NCBI RefSeq assembly: GCF_001427305.1
Contig: NZ_LMFZ01000021.1
Span: forward strand, 1-32,262
Direction of reading: 5' to 3'
DNA: 32,262 nucleotides
Origin: Duganella sp. Root1480D1
GTDB lineage: Bacteria; Pseudomonadota; Gammaproteobacteria; Burkholderiales; Burkholderiaceae_D
Positions 16,116 to 25,324 of the stretch are shown here, in pieces (the first letter of the stretch is position 1; each line of letters starts with the position of its first letter). The notes beneath the pieces were generated by a model. That model worked only from the letters and a program-made list of their open reading frames with translations. It did not search any database and was not told the origin of the DNA. Both the position numbers and the translations under genes were made by a program.

Positions 16116-16990
16116 TTTGCGGGACGGTGCTTGCGTGCTTCTTCCAGCTTCTCGCACAGCACCGCGGTGCCGGCGATCATGCGCGGTCCGGCGCGATTGA
16201 GCAGGCTGCCGTCGATCGTGAACAGGTTATCCTGCCTGGTCGCCTTGAGCGTTTTATAAGGACGCCACAGGCTGACGCCGCCGTAGTCCTTTTCCGCGGT
16301 GGCGAAGACTGCTTCGGGATCGGCTTCCAGCACGGCTTCCACGCTGACGACGGGCGCAGTCACTTTCTGGTCGGCGAAGATATTTTGGCCGCCGCACACC
16401 TTCAGCGCATCGCTGACGATATGCTCACCGTTCAGCGTGTACAGCGGTTTATCCCATACCTGGTAGAAGGTGCGCACTGGCGGGCGCGCGGCATATTGCG
16501 TGCGCAGGGAGGCCAGTTTCTGGCGCAGCTCTTTGGCCGCCGCGTTGGCGGCGGGCTCGGTGCCGAGCAGCTTGCCCATCTTTTCCAGGTTGTCGGCGAT
16601 CTGGTCCAGCTTTTTCGGTTCGCTGTGGAAGATCGGGATGCCGAGCTGGCGCAGTTGGTCGATCTGGCGCTCGGAGGTGCCGTGGCGCCAGACCACCAGC
16701 AGGTCCGGCTTCATCGCCAGCAGGCGCTCCATGTCGACCTGGCGATTGTCGCCGACGCGGGGAACCTGCTTGGCTGCTTCAGGGTAGTCGCTGTAGCTGA
16801 CCGCGCCCACAATCTTCTCGGCGCCACCTGCTGCGAACAGCAATTCCGTGACGTGCGGTGCCAGTGCGACGACACGCTGTGCCGGCTTTGGCAGTGTGAC
16901 TGGCTTGCCGTCGTCGTCGTTGACGGTGATGGCGGCGTGCGCATGGAGCTGGGTGGCGCACAGGGCGGAAATCAGCAGATATCTTTTCAT
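16112..16990 (-). CDS. btuF: Periplasmic cobalamin-binding protein of the BtuCDF importer
   Basis: This is a 292-residue helical-backbone (type III) substrate-binding protein. Residues 1-20 form a signal peptide ending in HAHA, without a lipobox cysteine, so the mature protein is soluble in the periplasm. Family signatures are RVVALAPHVTELLFAAG (about 42-58), VGDNRQVDMERLLAMKPDLLV and FYQVWDKPLYTLN. It delivers vitamin B12 or cobinamide from BtuB to BtuCD. The ATG at 16990 overlaps the stop of cobD (ATGA). Its place in a corrinoid operon favours B12 over iron-siderophore as ligand. Confidence 0.9.
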   Translation of the reverse strand: MKRYLLISALCATQLHAHAAITVNDDDGKPVTLPKPAQRVVALAPHVTELLFAAGGAEKIVGAVSYSDYPEAAKQVPRVGDNRQVDMERLLAMKPDLLVVWRHGTSERQIDQLRQLGIPIFHSEPKKLDQIADNLEKMGKLLGTEPAANAAAKELRQKLASLRTQYAARPPVRTFYQVWDKPLYTLNGEHIVSDALKVCGGQNIFADQKVTAPVVSVEAVLEADPEAVFATAEKDYGGVSLWRPYKTLKATRQDNLFTIDGSLLNRAGPRMIAGTAVLCEKLEEARKHRPAK

Positions 16991-17967
16991 CGGTCGGTCC
17001 ATTCGTTCATTGCGAGTTCGAGGCGTAGCCAGCCTGCTTCGTCGGGCGGCAGTCCGAGGCGGATGCCGCGCGCCGCCTCGCGGAACAGGCGCACCCAGAT
17101 GCCGCGGCGCGCCATGTGCTCGTGGAATGCTTCGGCGCGCGGTTCCGGCCACCATTGGAAAAGTGCCGTGCCGTTGCTGGCGATGCCGTGACCCGCCAGC
17201 AGCCCACGCAGGCGGGCGCCGGAAGCAATCAGTTTTTCCTGCGTGGCGCGCTGCCAGGCGCTGTCCTCCAGCGCGGCGCGTGCGACTTGCTGGGCCGGTC
17301 CGCTGACAGCCCAGGGGCCCAGCATGTCCGCCAGCGGCGCCAGGATATCCTCATGCGCGGCGACGAAACCTAGGCGCAGGCCCGCCAGCCCAAAGAACTT
17401 GCCGACCGAGCGTAACACGACCAGTCCAGGTGCCTGCGTGGCGTCGGCGACGCTGTGGGCGCCATCGGTGTCGGCGAAGGCTTCGTCGACCACCAGCCAT
17501 CCACCGCGAGCTGCCAGCGCGCCAGCCCATTGGAGCAGCGTTGCGCGGGGTACAAAGGCGCCGGTTGGGTTGTTTGGATTGCACACCACCAGTACCTCGC
17601 ACGTGTCGATGGCAGTACCCAGCTCGCAGTAAGGGACAGCGCTGGCCTGGTGGCCATGCTGCGACCAGTGATGCAGGTGTTCCGCATAGCCTGGACTGGC
17701 GACCACCACGCGCGACGGCGCGCGCAGGCGCGGCAGGGCCTGGATTGCAGCCTGTGTGCCGGCCACCGCCAGCATGTGCGGCGCACCGTAGTAGCGTTGT
17801 GCGGCCTCCAGCAGGTTTGGATCATGTTCCGGCAGGCGGTGCCAGGCATCGATGGCCAGCGCTGGCGCTGGATAGCCGATGGGATTCAGGCCGGTCGACA
17901 GGTCGAGCCAGGCGTTGCGGCCGTAGCGTTGCGCTGCTTCGCGCAGCTTGCCGCCGTGTTCAAGCAT
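16987..17967 (-). CDS. cobD: Threonine-phosphate decarboxylase
   Basis: This is a 326-residue class I/II aminotransferase-fold PLP enzyme. It decarboxylates L-threonine O-3-phosphate to (R)-1-amino-2-propanol O-2-phosphate, the linker of the nucleotide loop. Visible motifs are NPNNPTG (130-136), D161 in VVDEAFAD and the PLP lysine K190 in RSVGKFFGLAGLRLGF. The family N-terminus HGG is present at residues 4-6. The ATG at 17967 lies eight bases inside the end of cbiB, and a GGAG within cbiB serves it. Pseudomonas nomenclature calls this gene cobC. A histidinol-phosphate aminotransferase is the closest alternative, disfavoured by context. Confidence 0.92.
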   Translation of the reverse strand: MLEHGGKLREAAQRYGRNAWLDLSTGLNPIGYPAPALAIDAWHRLPEHDPNLLEAAQRYYGAPHMLAVAGTQAAIQALPRLRAPSRVVVASPGYAEHLHHWSQHGHQASAVPYCELGTAIDTCEVLVVCNPNNPTGAFVPRATLLQWAGALAARGGWLVVDEAFADTDGAHSVADATQAPGLVVLRSVGKFFGLAGLRLGFVAAHEDILAPLADMLGPWAVSGPAQQVARAALEDSAWQRATQEKLIASGARLRGLLAGHGIASNGTALFQWWPEPRAEAFHEHMARRGIWVRLFREAARGIRLGLPPDEAGWLRLELAMNEWTDR

Positions 17968-18943
17968 GATGTGCTCCACAGGCGATGGCCAGCATGCCGG
18001 CCATCCAAAGGCCCGTCGTATTGCGCACCAGGTGCCAGGCGCGCGGGATGTCGGCGGCCGATGCCGGCGCGCCTTCGCCGAGCGGCGGGCGTTGTTCGAT
18101 TTCGCCGCCGTAGCTTGCTGCTCCACCCAGCTGCAGGCCGAGCGCACCGGCGCCCGTGGACATGACCGGGCCCGCATTCGGGCTGCTCCACGCCGGGGCC
18201 TGCCTGCGCCAGCAAGCCAGTGCGCGGCGCGTGCTGCCCGAGCCGGGCGCCAGAAGTGCATAGCTGAATGCGGTCAGGCGAGCGGGCAGGTAGTTGAGGG
18301 CGTCGTCGATGCGTGCGGCGCTGCGGCCGAACAGGTTGAAACGTTCGCTGCGGTAGCCCCACATGGCGTCCAGCGTATTCGCGAGGCGGAACATTACTGC
18401 ACCGGGGCCGCCGGCAATGGCAAACCAGAACAGGGTGCCAAAGACGGCGTCGTTGCCGTTTTCCAGCATGGATTCGGTGGCTGCCTTGGCGAGGTCGGAT
18501 TCGCTGGCATTCCCGGTGTCGCGGCTGACGATGCGGGCGGTCAGGGCACGGGCGGCTGGCAGGTCGCTGGCTTGCAGCGCACGCCAGATGGGGAGCATGT
18601 GATCGCGCAGGCTGCGCAGGCCAAGGCAGAAGTAGAGGAGGGTTGCATGCAGGGCCGCCTGTGCCGCGGGCGGCAGGGGCTGCGTGCAGGCCCATGCGGC
18701 CAGCATTGTGAGCGGCAGAACGGTGACTGCCCAGGCCAGCGCACCGCGAACGAAGCGGGCGAAAACGGTGGCTCCTGCGGCGCTTGGGCTCTGGTGATTC
18801 AGGCGCTTTTCGATCGCGCTGGCGAGACGGCCGAAGCCGACCAGCGGATGAAAGCGCGAAACTTCGCCAAACATGGCGTCGAGCAGCACCCCGGCCAGCA
18901 GGGCGGCTGCGAATGTGGTCCAGTCCAGGCCCGCAAGCTGCAT
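17960..18943 (-). CDS. cbiB: Adenosylcobinamide-phosphate synthase
   Basis: This is a 327-residue inner-membrane protein with about five hydrophobic helices. It joins the aminopropanol-phosphate arm made by CobD to adenosylcobyric acid. Family signatures include FHPLVGFGRLASAIEKRLN near the N-terminus, SRDTGNASESDLAKAATESMLEN (about 155-177, split here by length) and LFGRSAARIDDALNYLPARL. The ATG at 18943 shares bases with the cobU stop (TGATG). It is also named cobD in Pseudomonas. The tight coupling to the next gene, which makes its substrate, supports the call. Confidence 0.93.
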   Translation of the reverse strand: MQLAGLDWTTFAAALLAGVLLDAMFGEVSRFHPLVGFGRLASAIEKRLNHQSPSAAGATVFARFVRGALAWAVTVLPLTMLAAWACTQPLPPAAQAALHATLLYFCLGLRSLRDHMLPIWRALQASDLPAARALTARIVSRDTGNASESDLAKAATESMLENGNDAVFGTLFWFAIAGGPGAVMFRLANTLDAMWGYRSERFNLFGRSAARIDDALNYLPARLTAFSYALLAPGSGSTRRALACWRRQAPAWSSPNAGPVMSTGAGALGLQLGGAASYGGEIEQRPPLGEGAPASAADIPRAWHLVRNTTGLWMAGMLAIACGAHHA

Positions 18944-19494
18944 CAGGCGCCTTTCAACATCAGCGGCAAGCCCGCGGCGACCAGGGCCACCCGGTCGCAT
19001 GCGGCGGCAACCGCCTGGTTCAGGCGCCCGGCCTCGTCGGCATAGCTGCGCGAAACAGCGCCCCAAGGCACGATGCCCATGCCGACTTCATTCGACACCA
19101 GCACGACGTCGCCCCGTTCGAGCGCCAGTTCTGCCAGCAAGGCGGCGCGCTGTTCGTGGAAACGGGCCGGCAGTTCGATCATGCCGACATCGGGGTACTG
19201 CGCGCCGTCGCTGAACATCAGGTTGGACAGCCACAGCGTGAGGCAGTCGACCAGCACCAGGCGGTGCGGCGCGCGCCATTCAGCCAGGGTTGCGCCAAGC
19301 GCGATCGGCTCTTCGACGGTCTGCCAGTGCTGCGGGCGTTGCGCGCGATGATGCGCGATACGGACCGTCATCTCTGCGTCACCTGCGGCAGCGGTGGCGA
19401 TGTAGGCCACCTCCTTGCCGGAAGCAGCGGCAAGCTGCTCGGCATAGGCGCTTTTGCCGGAGCGGGCGCCGCCAAAGACCAGCGTGCGAGTCAT
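18943..19494 (-). CDS. cobU: Adenosylcobinamide kinase / guanylyltransferase
   Basis: This is a bifunctional 183-residue enzyme. It phosphorylates adenosylcobinamide with GTP or ATP and then transfers GMP to give adenosylcobinamide-GDP. The P-loop GGARSGKS is at residues 8-15. The guanylated histidine is H48 or H49 in RIAHHRAQRP. The NEVG motif appears as VSNEVGMGIVP. The length is normal for the family. The ATG at 19494 overlaps the cobB stop by four bases, and a longer frame upstream lies inside cobB. Its product is used by CobS, encoded in the neighbouring cobT-cobS-cobC operon. Confidence 0.96.
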   Translation of the reverse strand: MTRTLVFGGARSGKSAYAEQLAAASGKEVAYIATAAAGDAEMTVRIAHHRAQRPQHWQTVEEPIALGATLAEWRAPHRLVLVDCLTLWLSNLMFSDGAQYPDVGMIELPARFHEQRAALLAELALERGDVVLVSNEVGMGIVPWGAVSRSYADEAGRLNQAVAAACDRVALVAAGLPLMLKGA

Positions 19495-20798
19495 GCTGTG
19501 CTCCGCGAGAACATGGCCGCCACAGCGGCGGGATTGGACGGGAAGTAGCCGTGGAAGTAGGAAGCCTGCAGCGACCCCACGCGGTAGACAGCTTCGCCAG
19601 CGGCGCCGCTTGGGTGTTTTTGGTTCGTCGCGGCGGCTGGCACGGTGGTCTCCAGGCGCGAATAATGGAAAGTATGGCCGCGCAGCGCGCCTTGTCCGGT
19701 AGGCATTGCCTGTGCACCCAGGCCGGCGAGCCGGGCTTGCATGGCGACTTTGCCGGGTAGCAGGCCTGCCATCGGCCAGTCTTTTCCCTGCTTGTCCTGC
19801 AACGATTCGGCGAGAGCCATCATGCCGCCGCATTCGGCCACGATCGGCAGGCCTTCAGCGTGCGCGGTGCGCAGCGAAGCTTGCCAGTGCTGGCCTGCGG
19901 ACAGTTCCGCGGCGTGCAGTTCGGGATAGCCGCCAGGCAGGTAAATGGCCGTGGCGCCGTTCGGCACCGGTTCATCGGCCAGCGGGGAAAAGTAGGCGAG
20001 CTGCGCCCCCAGCGCTTCCAGCATCGACAGGTTGGAGGGGTAGAGGAACATGAAGGCGGCATCGCGGGCAATGGCGATGCGCGCGCCGTCAAGCGGAAGG
20101 ACGGCAGGCGCGCCGCTGCCGGCAGGCGCGCCGTCGCCGGATCTTATGTGCGCCGCCGGCAAGGCATCCCACGCCGCAAGGTCAAGCGTCAACTGCTCTG
20201 CCAGCGTGTCGAGCAGTTCATCGAGGCCCGCAACTTCGTCCGGCAAAACCAGACCCAAATGGCGTTCCGGCAGCGAGGCCGCTTGCTTGGGCAGGGTCCC
20301 CAGCAGGGGAATGTCGCGCAGCGAAGCCGCCACCATGGCCGCATGCCCGGCGCTGGCAATCCGATTTGCCACTACGCCTGCCATGGCGACCGGCCCGTAG
20401 TCCCGCAAGCCATGCACCAGCGCCCCGGCCGTCTGCGCCATGGCGCCGGCGTCGATCACGGCCAGCACGGGCAGCCCGAATTCGCGCGACAGGTCGGCGG
20501 CGGAGGGCGTGCCGTCATACAGGCCCATCACGCCTTCGACCAGGATTGCATCGGCCTGCGCCGCCGCTTCGGCCAGCAAGGCGCGGCAGCGTTCCGCCCC
20601 TACCATCCACAGGTCGAGCGATTCGACCGGGGAACCGCAGGCGCGCGCCAGTACCATGGGGTCGATAAAATCCGGCCCGCATTTGAAGACCCGCACGCGG
20701 CGCCCGGCGCGCACCAGCTTGCGCGCCAGCGCCGCAGTGACCGTGGTCTTGCCCTGGCCCGATGCGGCAGCGGCAATCAGGACGGCGCGGGCTACCAT
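19491..20798 (-). CDS. cobB: Cobyrinate a,c-diamide synthase
   Basis: This 435-residue enzyme amidates the a and c side chains of (hydrogeno)byrinate or cobyrinate with glutamine and ATP. The P-loop-like AAAASGQGKTT lies at residues 9-19, VFKCGPDFIDP at 38-48, and the amidotransferase nucleophile C323 in VAECGGMMAL. LPGGYPELHAAEL is a family signature. The ATG at 20798 overlaps the cobO stop by seven bases. Because it acts early, its presence implies either ring synthesis encoded elsewhere or remodelling of imported incomplete corrinoids. The anaerobic-pathway name is cbiA. Confidence 0.94.
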   Translation of the reverse strand: MVARAVLIAAAASGQGKTTVTAALARKLVRAGRRVRVFKCGPDFIDPMVLARACGSPVESLDLWMVGAERCRALLAEAAAQADAILVEGVMGLYDGTPSAADLSREFGLPVLAVIDAGAMAQTAGALVHGLRDYGPVAMAGVVANRIASAGHAAMVAASLRDIPLLGTLPKQAASLPERHLGLVLPDEVAGLDELLDTLAEQLTLDLAAWDALPAAHIRSGDGAPAGSGAPAVLPLDGARIAIARDAAFMFLYPSNLSMLEALGAQLAYFSPLADEPVPNGATAIYLPGGYPELHAAELSAGQHWQASLRTAHAEGLPIVAECGGMMALAESLQDKQGKDWPMAGLLPGKVAMQARLAGLGAQAMPTGQGALRGHTFHYSRLETTVPAAATNQKHPSGAAGEAVYRVGSLQASYFHGYFPSNPAAVAAMFSRSTA

Positions 20799-21394
20799 TC
20801 CGTTCCTGGCTGCGCCGCGATGCCAGCCTTGAAAGCGTGTTTGACCACCGTCATTTCAGTCACGGTATCCGCGACGTCGATCAATTCCTGCGGTGCGGCG
20901 CGGCCGGTAACCACAGCGTGCTGCATCTCGGGCCGGTCCAGCAGGTCGGCAATCACGTCGTGCACGTCCAGGTAGCGATACTTCAGGGCGATATTCAGTT
21001 CGTCCAGCACTACCATGCCGTAGGATGGATCGCGCAGGAAAGCGCGCGCCTGCTGCCACGCCTGTTGTGCTTTTTCGATATCGCGCTCGCGGTTCTGGGT
21101 TTCCCAGGTGTAGCCCTCACCCATGGCGTGGAAGCTGCATTCATCCGGGAAGCGGCGCAGGAATTGCTCCTCGCCGGTGGACATGGCGCCCTTGATGAAC
21201 TGCACCACGCCCACTTTAATGCCATGTCCCATCGCCCGCATTGCCATGCCGAAGCCGCTCGAGCTCTTGCCCTTGCCATTGCCGGTATTGACGATCAGGA
21301 CGCCGATATTCTTGTCGGCCGCCGCAATCTTGGCGTCGATGATGGCCTTCTTGCGCGCCATGCGGTCGCGGTGGCGGTCGTTGATGTCGTTCAT
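20792..21394 (-). CDS. cobO: Cob(I)yrinic acid a,c-diamide adenosyltransferase
   Basis: This 200-residue ATP:corrinoid adenosyltransferase belongs to the CobA/CobO/BtuR family. It attaches the 5'-deoxyadenosyl group to cobalt in the cytoplasm. The P-loop GNGKGKSS is at residues 38-45; VVQFIKG, YGMVVLDELN and VVTGR are further family motifs. The N-terminal helix rich in Arg/Lys before the P-loop is typical. The ATG at 21394 overlaps the stop of btuD by four bases. It acts on both imported and newly made corrinoids. Confidence 0.96.
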   Translation of the reverse strand: MNDINDRHRDRMARKKAIIDAKIAAADKNIGVLIVNTGNGKGKSSSGFGMAMRAMGHGIKVGVVQFIKGAMSTGEEQFLRRFPDECSFHAMGEGYTWETQNRERDIEKAQQAWQQARAFLRDPSYGMVVLDELNIALKYRYLDVHDVIADLLDRPEMQHAVVTGRAAPQELIDVADTVTEMTVVKHAFKAGIAAQPGTEW

Positions 21395-22161
21395 TGTGGG
21401 CTCCCGGGGATGAAGATGGTGCGTTCGCCGTGACGGACGATTTCGATTGGGTGGTCAAGGTATTCGCTGAGGACCGCCGGCTGCATGACGTCCTCGACCG
21501 GCCCGGCCAGCCAGCGCCCGTCTCCCATCAGGAGCAGGGCGTGGGAAGATACGCTATGCGCCAGCGTCAGGTCGTGGCCAACCATCACCACGGTCTTGCG
21601 CTGTTCGCGGCATAGTCTGGACAGCAGCGACATCACGCTTACCTGGTGGGCCAGGTCCAGCGCATTGGCTGGTTCGTCCAGCAGCAGCAAGGGTGTATCC
21701 TGGGCCAGCATGGCGGCAATCGCCACGCGCTGGCGCTCGCCTCCGGACAGGGTGCGCACGTCGCGCGCCGCCAGGTGATCGACCTCCATCGCTGCCAATG
21801 CCGCAATGGCGGCCTGGTGGTCGTCGCTGTTTTCCCAATAGCGGTTGTCGTGATAGGGATGGCGTGCCGACAGCACGGTTTCGATCACGGAATACGAAAA
21901 GGCGTCGCTGCGGGCCTGCGCCAGGAAGGCGCGCTTGCGCGCCAGTTCCTGTAGCGGCCATTCGCCCAGTGCGCGGCGGTCGATGCTGACATGGCCGCTT
22001 TCCGGCTGGCGCAGGCCGGCCAAGGTGCGCAGCAAAGTACTCTTGCCAGCGCCGTTGCGGCCGATGACGCTCCAGCATTCGCCATCGCCGACTTGCCAGT
22101 CCAGGTGCTCGACCAGGGTGCGCTTGCCTATGGCCAGGCGCAGTTGATGGGTGCCGATCAT
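21391..22161 (-). CDS. btuD: Cobalamin ABC transporter ATPase
   Basis: This is a 256-residue ABC ATPase of the FecE/BtuD family. Walker A GRNGAGKST is at 34-42, the signature LSGGE at 138-142, Walker B LLLLDEP at 158-164 and the switch histidine H196 in VMVGHD. It powers uptake through BtuC. It starts one base after the btuC stop, and its own stop overlaps cobO. Specificity for cobalamin is taken from the operon and riboswitch, since the sequence alone would fit heme or siderophore importers too. Confidence 0.92.
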   Translation of the reverse strand: MIGTHQLRLAIGKRTLVEHLDWQVGDGECWSVIGRNGAGKSTLLRTLAGLRQPESGHVSIDRRALGEWPLQELARKRAFLAQARSDAFSYSVIETVLSARHPYHDNRYWENSDDHQAAIAALAAMEVDHLAARDVRTLSGGERQRVAIAAMLAQDTPLLLLDEPANALDLAHQVSVMSLLSRLCREQRKTVVMVGHDLTLAHSVSSHALLLMGDGRWLAGPVEDVMQPAVLSEYLDHPIEIVRHGERTIFIPGSPQ

Positions 22162-22162
22162 C

Positions 22163-23185
22163 TTATTTCCTCAGCCGGTGCAATTGATACAGGAAGACCG
22201 GCGTGCCGACCAGCGCAGTCACCACGCCTGCCGGCAATTGCTGCGGCGCGATGACGGTGCGCGCCACCGTGTCTGCCAGCACCAGGTAGGCGCCGCCCAC
22301 CAGCGCGGCGCTCGGCACCAGCAGGCGATGGTCGGGGCCGAAGGCAAAGCGGCAGGCGTGTGGCACGATCAGTCCGACAAATCCGATGCTGCCGGCGGTG
22401 GTCACGGCGCTGGCGGTCAGCAGGCCGGAACAGAAGAACAGGCCCTTGCGCAGGGCGCCGACGCGGATGCCGAGCGTTGCTGCCGCTTCTGCATGCAGCG
22501 CCATCACATTCAGGGAACGGGCTGCGCGCAAGGCGAATGCCAGGCCGCCGGCCAACACAATCCAGGGCAGCCAGCGGATCGGCGAGCCGGACAGGTCGCC
22601 GATCAGCCAGAACACCATGGTGCGCAGGCGGCTCTCCGGTGCAATCGACAGCATCAGGGTGACCAGGGCGATGCAAGCGGAAGACAGGATCACGCCCGTC
22701 AGCAGCAGCAGCGCTGTGCCGCCTTCCGCTGCTGTGCCGCCGCGCAGGTCGCGGCGTGCCAGGAAATACAGCATCATCGACACCACGACAGCGCCGGCGA
22801 AGGATGCCGCATCCACCATCCAGGCGGCGCACATGAACAGCAACGCCGCCAGTGCGCCGACGGAGGCGCCGGACGAAATGCCCAGCACGTAGGGGTCGGC
22901 CAACGGATTGCGCAGCAAGGCCTGCATCATCACGCCAGCCAGCGACAGCGATGCACCGGTGACGAAGGCAGTCGCCGCACGTTCGGCGCGCAGGCCAAGC
23001 AGGTGGCCAGGCAAGGAGGTCGGCTGCCCGCTGAGGAATTCCCGCAGCGCGCCCGGCATGTCGGCCAGCGGAATGCTGACCGACCCGATCATGCCGGCGG
23101 CCACCAGGCTGGCCAGCGATAACAGCACCAGCAGGATGATGACGGTGACGGCGCGCATGCGCAGGTTGGCGGAAAGAGGATGCAT
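22163..23185 (-). CDS. btuC: Cobalamin ABC transporter permease
   Basis: This 340-residue FecCD-family permease has about ten hydrophobic segments. The conserved segments are QALLRNPLADPYVLGISSGASVGA (positions about 88-111, given as its two halves QALLRNPLADPY and VLGISSGASVGA) and IGFVGLIVPHACR near 260-272. The usual LRLPR motif before the third helix reads LRAERAAT here. It forms the inner-membrane channel with BtuD and takes corrinoid from BtuF. An alternative ATG lies at 23158. It starts 19 bases after btuB with no strong ribosome site. Confidence 0.92.
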   Translation of the reverse strand: MHPLSANLRMRAVTVIILLVLLSLASLVAAGMIGSVSIPLADMPGALREFLSGQPTSLPGHLLGLRAERAATAFVTGASLSLAGVMMQALLRNPLADPYVLGISSGASVGALAALLFMCAAWMVDAASFAGAVVVSMMLYFLARRDLRGGTAAEGGTALLLLTGVILSSACIALVTLMLSIAPESRLRTMVFWLIGDLSGSPIRWLPWIVLAGGLAFALRAARSLNVMALHAEAAATLGIRVGALRKGLFFCSGLLTASAVTTAGSIGFVGLIVPHACRFAFGPDHRLLVPSAALVGGAYLVLADTVARTVIAPQQLPAGVVTALVGTPVFLYQLHRLRK

Positions 23186-23204
23186 AGCGGGCAGCTTATC
23201 TCAT

Positions 23205-25043
23205 TTATTTATAGCTGTAGCGCAGGCCGGCATACACGGTGGAGCCGGCGGTTGCGTAATTGCGCGCCAGTTCATAGCGTTTGTCGGCCACGTTGTTCCA
23301 GCGCAGGGTGGCAGTCCAGGAACGGTCGAATTCCCAGGCCGCGTACAGGTTCAGCAAGCCATAACCGCCCTGGCGGTTGCGGTTGGCCGTATCGTCGAAG
23401 CGGTAACTGGAAAGCTGCCATTCGGTGCCGGTACTCAGGCTGCCCGCAGTATATTCCAGCGCCACATTGCCATGGCGCTTGGCGCGGCGTACCAGCAGCT
23501 TGCCGCTGCCATCGTCTTGCGGGTTTTGCAGGTCGGCGTTGGCGGACAGCGTGAAGCTGTTGCCCAGCCGCTGGCGTGCCGACAGCGAAATGCCTTCCAG
23601 CGTTGCTTTGTTGACGTTATAGGCGCAGCCGAAGCGGAAGCCGGGCAGCGGGCAAGGCGTGGTATTCACCAGCAGGTCGGTCAGCTTGTTGCGATAAGCC
23701 ACGGCGCCCAGCGCTGTACCGCCCTGCTCGAAGTGAATGCCGATCTCGCGGTTGCGGCCCTGTTCCGGGCGATTGGCCGGCAAGCCGTAGCCGGGGTAGT
23801 AAAGCTCATTGAAGGTGGGGGCGCGGAAGCTGGTGCCATAGCTGGCGTTGACGCGCAGCCCCGGCGTGATGCGGTAGCCGTAACCCAGGGAGCCGGTGCT
23901 CTTCGATCCGTACTGCGTGCTGTCGTCGTTGCGGGCGGCGGCGGCCAGCAGGTGGTCGCCGCGCTTCATGTTGTAGCTGGCGGCCCAGGAAGTGGTGCTG
24001 CGCTCGCGCACCAGGGCGGCGGTATTGGATTCGATTTCCTCCTTGCGATGCTCAGCCAGCAGTTGCAGGCTGTCCGTGCCCAGTGCGATATCGTTCTGCC
24101 AGCTGAATTGGGACTGCCTGGTATCGATCTGGCTGGCGGTGGCGGCGAAACTGCCGGACTTGTCGCGCGACTGCGCCACTTGCGTCGTCATCTGCCAGGC
24201 ATCGCTCAGTCGATTGTGCGAGTAAATTGCTGCGGTATCCAGCTTCTGCGTGCTCCAGGCGCGCACTTTGCTGCCGCTGTCGAAATCCGCTTCCTGGTCG
24301 CTATGCAGGAACAGTATTCCGAGTTCGTGGCCGCGTGCGATCTGCCATGCCAACTGGCCGTTGGCGTGCTTGCGGTCATAGCCGTCGTCGTCCGCGTTAT
24401 AGCTGGTACTGGCCGGCAGGGTGGCGGAGAAGCCGTCGGAGCGTTCCTTGCCGGCGCCGAGCGCGTAGCTGAAAGCGCCCGCGCCGCCGGAAATGCCGGC
24501 AGTGCCGGATCGGGTGCCGTAAGTGCCCGCCAACACGCTGGCGTCGACTGCCAGGCTGCCCTGGCCCTGCTTCGTGAAGATCTGTACCACGCCGCCGATA
24601 GCGTCTGCGCCGTACAGCGTGCTCAGTGGGCCGTACACGACTTCGATATGGTCGACGGCGCCCAGCGGAATTGCATTCCAGGCGGCGGCGCCGCTGCTGG
24701 CGGAGCCGATGCGCACGCCGTCGATCAGCACGATCACCTGGTTACCGTTGGAGCCGCGCAGGAAAACGCTGGAGTTGGTGCCCGGGCCGCCATTGCGGGT
24801 GACTTCGATGCCGCGCTGGCGCTGCAGCAGTTCGGTGATCGAGCCGGCGCCGCTGCGTGCAATTTCTTCCGCACCAATGCTCAGCGTGTCGCTGATGATG
24901 TCGCGTGCTGCCTGCGGCGTGCGGGTGGCGGTCACCAGCACGGAATTCAATACGGGAGCCTGGATTTGGGCCTGGACGGCAGGAGTGGCAACAGCCATTG
25001 CCAGCGACGCGAGGGCCGCTTGCCGGGTGAGGGGAAAGGTCAT
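23205..25043 (-). CDS. btuB: TonB-dependent outer-membrane cobalamin receptor
   Basis: This 612-residue protein has a signal peptide (residues 1-25, ending VQAQ). A TonB box-like NSVLVTATR (33-41) follows, then a plug domain (about 50-165, with VFLRGSNGNQVIVLIDGVRIG split by VFLRGSNG and VIVLIDGVRIG) and a 22-strand-type barrel. The stretch SFRAPTFNELYYPGYG is typical of BtuB-like receptors. The last residues are RYSYK; most outer-membrane barrels end in Phe, so the C-terminal Lys is slightly unusual. The ATG at 25043 is chosen because the signal peptide follows it and because the upstream ORF extension lies in the riboswitch. It is the first gene of the operon. Confidence 0.93.
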   Translation of the reverse strand: MTFPLTRQAALASLAMAVATPAVQAQIQAPVLNSVLVTATRTPQAARDIISDTLSIGAEEIARSGAGSITELLQRQRGIEVTRNGGPGTNSSVFLRGSNGNQVIVLIDGVRIGSASSGAAAWNAIPLGAVDHIEVVYGPLSTLYGADAIGGVVQIFTKQGQGSLAVDASVLAGTYGTRSGTAGISGGAGAFSYALGAGKERSDGFSATLPASTSYNADDDGYDRKHANGQLAWQIARGHELGILFLHSDQEADFDSGSKVRAWSTQKLDTAAIYSHNRLSDAWQMTTQVAQSRDKSGSFAATASQIDTRQSQFSWQNDIALGTDSLQLLAEHRKEEIESNTAALVRERSTTSWAASYNMKRGDHLLAAAARNDDSTQYGSKSTGSLGYGYRITPGLRVNASYGTSFRAPTFNELYYPGYGLPANRPEQGRNREIGIHFEQGGTALGAVAYRNKLTDLLVNTTPCPLPGFRFGCAYNVNKATLEGISLSARQRLGNSFTLSANADLQNPQDDGSGKLLVRRAKRHGNVALEYTAGSLSTGTEWQLSSYRFDDTANRNRQGGYGLLNLYAAWEFDRSWTATLRWNNVADKRYELARNYATAGSTVYAGLRYSYK

Positions 25044-25097
25044 GACTACTTTCGTAACGAGCCGCCGGCCCACGTCCCCGTAAGCCGGCATGAACAG

Positions 25098-25285
25098 GAA
25101 CGGGCGCAGGGCGCGTTCCCACCTGGTCTGGCCGGTATCCGGGCTGGCAAGTCTGGCGGCCTGGCCTTCCCATGCTTGCGCACAGTGGCCGGGAGGTCGC
25201 TGCCGCGCTGAAGGCGGCACTTGCTTACCGTTGCGGGGGCAGCACACGTTGGCTGTCAGGGACAGCGCCGTGTTTCCCGTTTAAC
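25098..25285 (-). promoter_or_regulatory. Cobalamin (AdoCbl) riboswitch
   Basis: Read on the minus strand, conserved pieces appear in the right order: CCCCGCAACGGT (25227-25238), GCCACTG (25183-25189), TGGGAAGG (about 25166-25173) and the B12 box AGCCCGGATACCGGC (25131-25145). A hairpin GGAACG/CGTTCC (25098-25119) follows, then a GCCGGC/GCCGGC dyad nearer the btuB start. These are candidates for the expression platform; no T-run is seen, so control is more likely at translation. High B12 would shut off btuB and the genes behind it. Confidence 0.9.
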
Positions 25286-25324
25286 TGCATTCGAGAATTC
25301 GATTGCGGGCACCAAAACCCCGCC